A DNA stretch of 7,027 bases from Phycisphaerae bacterium (GTDB lineage: Bacteria; Planctomycetota; Phycisphaerae; UBA1845), in contig BQJS01000225.1 in NCBI GenBank assembly GCA_021604825.1, positions 1 to 7,027 of the forward strand, written 5' to 3'. Under the pieces are notes generated by a model. That model was not told the origin of the DNA. It saw nothing but the letters and a program-made list of their open reading frames with translations, and searched no databases. The position numbers and the translations under genes were made by a program. Numbering within the stretch: the first letter of the stretch is position 1; each line of letters opens with the position of its first letter. Positions 6,590 to 7,027 of this stretch are shown piece by piece.

Positions 6590-7027
6590 TTATGTGATAA
6601 GCCGCCGAAGCTTGCCGAGGTTGATCTTGTCGTAATCGGCATTGCGGCCGTCGGTGCCTTTGGGCGTTTCGAGGATTCGCATGGCGTGGGCGAGGCGTTT
6701 GTCGTTGAGGAGGTTGCGAAAGCCTTTCAATCCGATCTTGCCTTTGCCGATATGTTCGTGGCGATCGAGGTGGCTCCCGCATTTGCCTTTTGAATCGTTG
6801 GTGTGAATGCATTCGATTCGTTTCAGCCCGACGTGTTTTTTCAACTCTGCGACCATCCGATCGTACTCGCCTTTGTCGCGCAAATCATAACCGGCGGCGA
6901 ATAGATGGCAGGTGTCGAGGCAGATGCCTATGCGTTCTGGCGCTTTGATTGAATCGAGGATTGCGCCCAGTTCGCTGATCGCGTGGCCAATCGACGTGCC
7001 TTGACCGGCGGTTGATTCGAGTAGGAT
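6590..7027 (-). CDS. nfo: Endonuclease IV (AP endonuclease), C-terminal half, 5' cut by window edge
   Basis: Endonuclease IV cleaves DNA 5' of abasic sites in base excision repair, using a three-zinc centre in a TIM barrel. The frame is open from the right edge to TAA (complement of 6590-6592), giving 145 residues of a family of about 280; the N-terminal half lies beyond 7027. The TTG at 6883 is internal. Numbering from the edge, E4, D38, H41, H75, D88, H90 and E120 match E. coli zinc ligands E145, D179, H182, H216, D229, H231 and E261 with a constant offset of 141, so this half aligns without gaps across the ligands. They sit in LLESTAGQG, CLDTCHLFAAGYD, IHTNDSKG, LDRHEHIG and ILETP. The first motif has Ser where most members have Asn (ENTAGQG). 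H69 and H109 equivalents are out of view. It converges on the small lipoprotein gene and so is transcribed separately from mutS. Confidence 0.97.
   Translation of the reverse strand: MLLESTAGQGTSIGHAISELGAILDSIKAPERIGICLDTCHLFAAGYDLRDKGEYDRMVAELKKHVGLKRIECIHTNDSKGKCGSHLDRHEHIGKGKIGLKGFRNLLNDKRLAHAMRILETPKGTDGRNADYDKINLGKLRRLIT

Noticed and set aside
6590..6883. 97-residue minus-strand frame read as a separate small gene from TTG 6883
   Set aside because: The frame continues open to the window edge and the upstream residues contain endonuclease IV motifs with zinc ligands, so TTG 6883 is internal.

Overview
The window looks like bacterial chromosome of moderately high GC; the hand-counted lines of mutS run 55-68% GC. 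It has tightly packed genes and no phage, transposase or CRISPR signature. A Gram-negative, probably planctomycete-like bacterium is my best guess. The basis is two lipoprotein signal peptides, a lipoprotein-anchored muropeptide amidase beside a dipeptide epimerase, a TTG-started mutS, and the style of the inverted repeats. The phylum is inference only; the sequence carries no rRNA or other marker to settle it.

Layout. Positions 1-1037 (+) hold the C-terminal ~60% of urocanate hydratase (HutU, histidine degradation), cut by the window edge. After 26 bases comes an enolase-superfamily dipeptide epimerase (1064-2107, +), with all metal and acid/base residues visible. Twenty bases later comes a zinc-dependent N-acetylmuramoyl-L-alanine amidase with a lipoprotein signal (2128-3135, +). 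Epimerase and amidase fit one job: the amidase releases peptides from murein fragments at the envelope, and the epimerase converts L-Ala-D-Glu-type dipeptides so they can be catabolised. HutU in front suggests a broader amino-acid scavenging operon, but that is inference.

Positions 3136-3357 are a 222-base spacer full of secondary structure: an 8-bp hairpin just after the amidase, a 24-bp perfect inverted repeat whose arms are themselves hairpins, an extra partial repeat copy, and an imperfect GC-rich hairpin just before mutS. This is the most unusual part of the window.

mutS (3358-6024, +) is a full-length DNA mismatch repair ATPase starting at TTG and carrying a beta-clamp-type motif near its end. 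Sixteen bases on is a small, lower-GC lipoprotein of unknown function (6040-6522, +). A short convergent spacer follows, then the C-terminal half of endonuclease IV (nfo, 6590-7027, -), which runs off the right edge. So two DNA repair genes, for mismatches and AP sites, point towards each other around an unrelated small lipoprotein.

I did not find a clear new multi-gene system. The nested palindrome upstream of mutS and the low-GC lipoprotein are the parts most worth following up.
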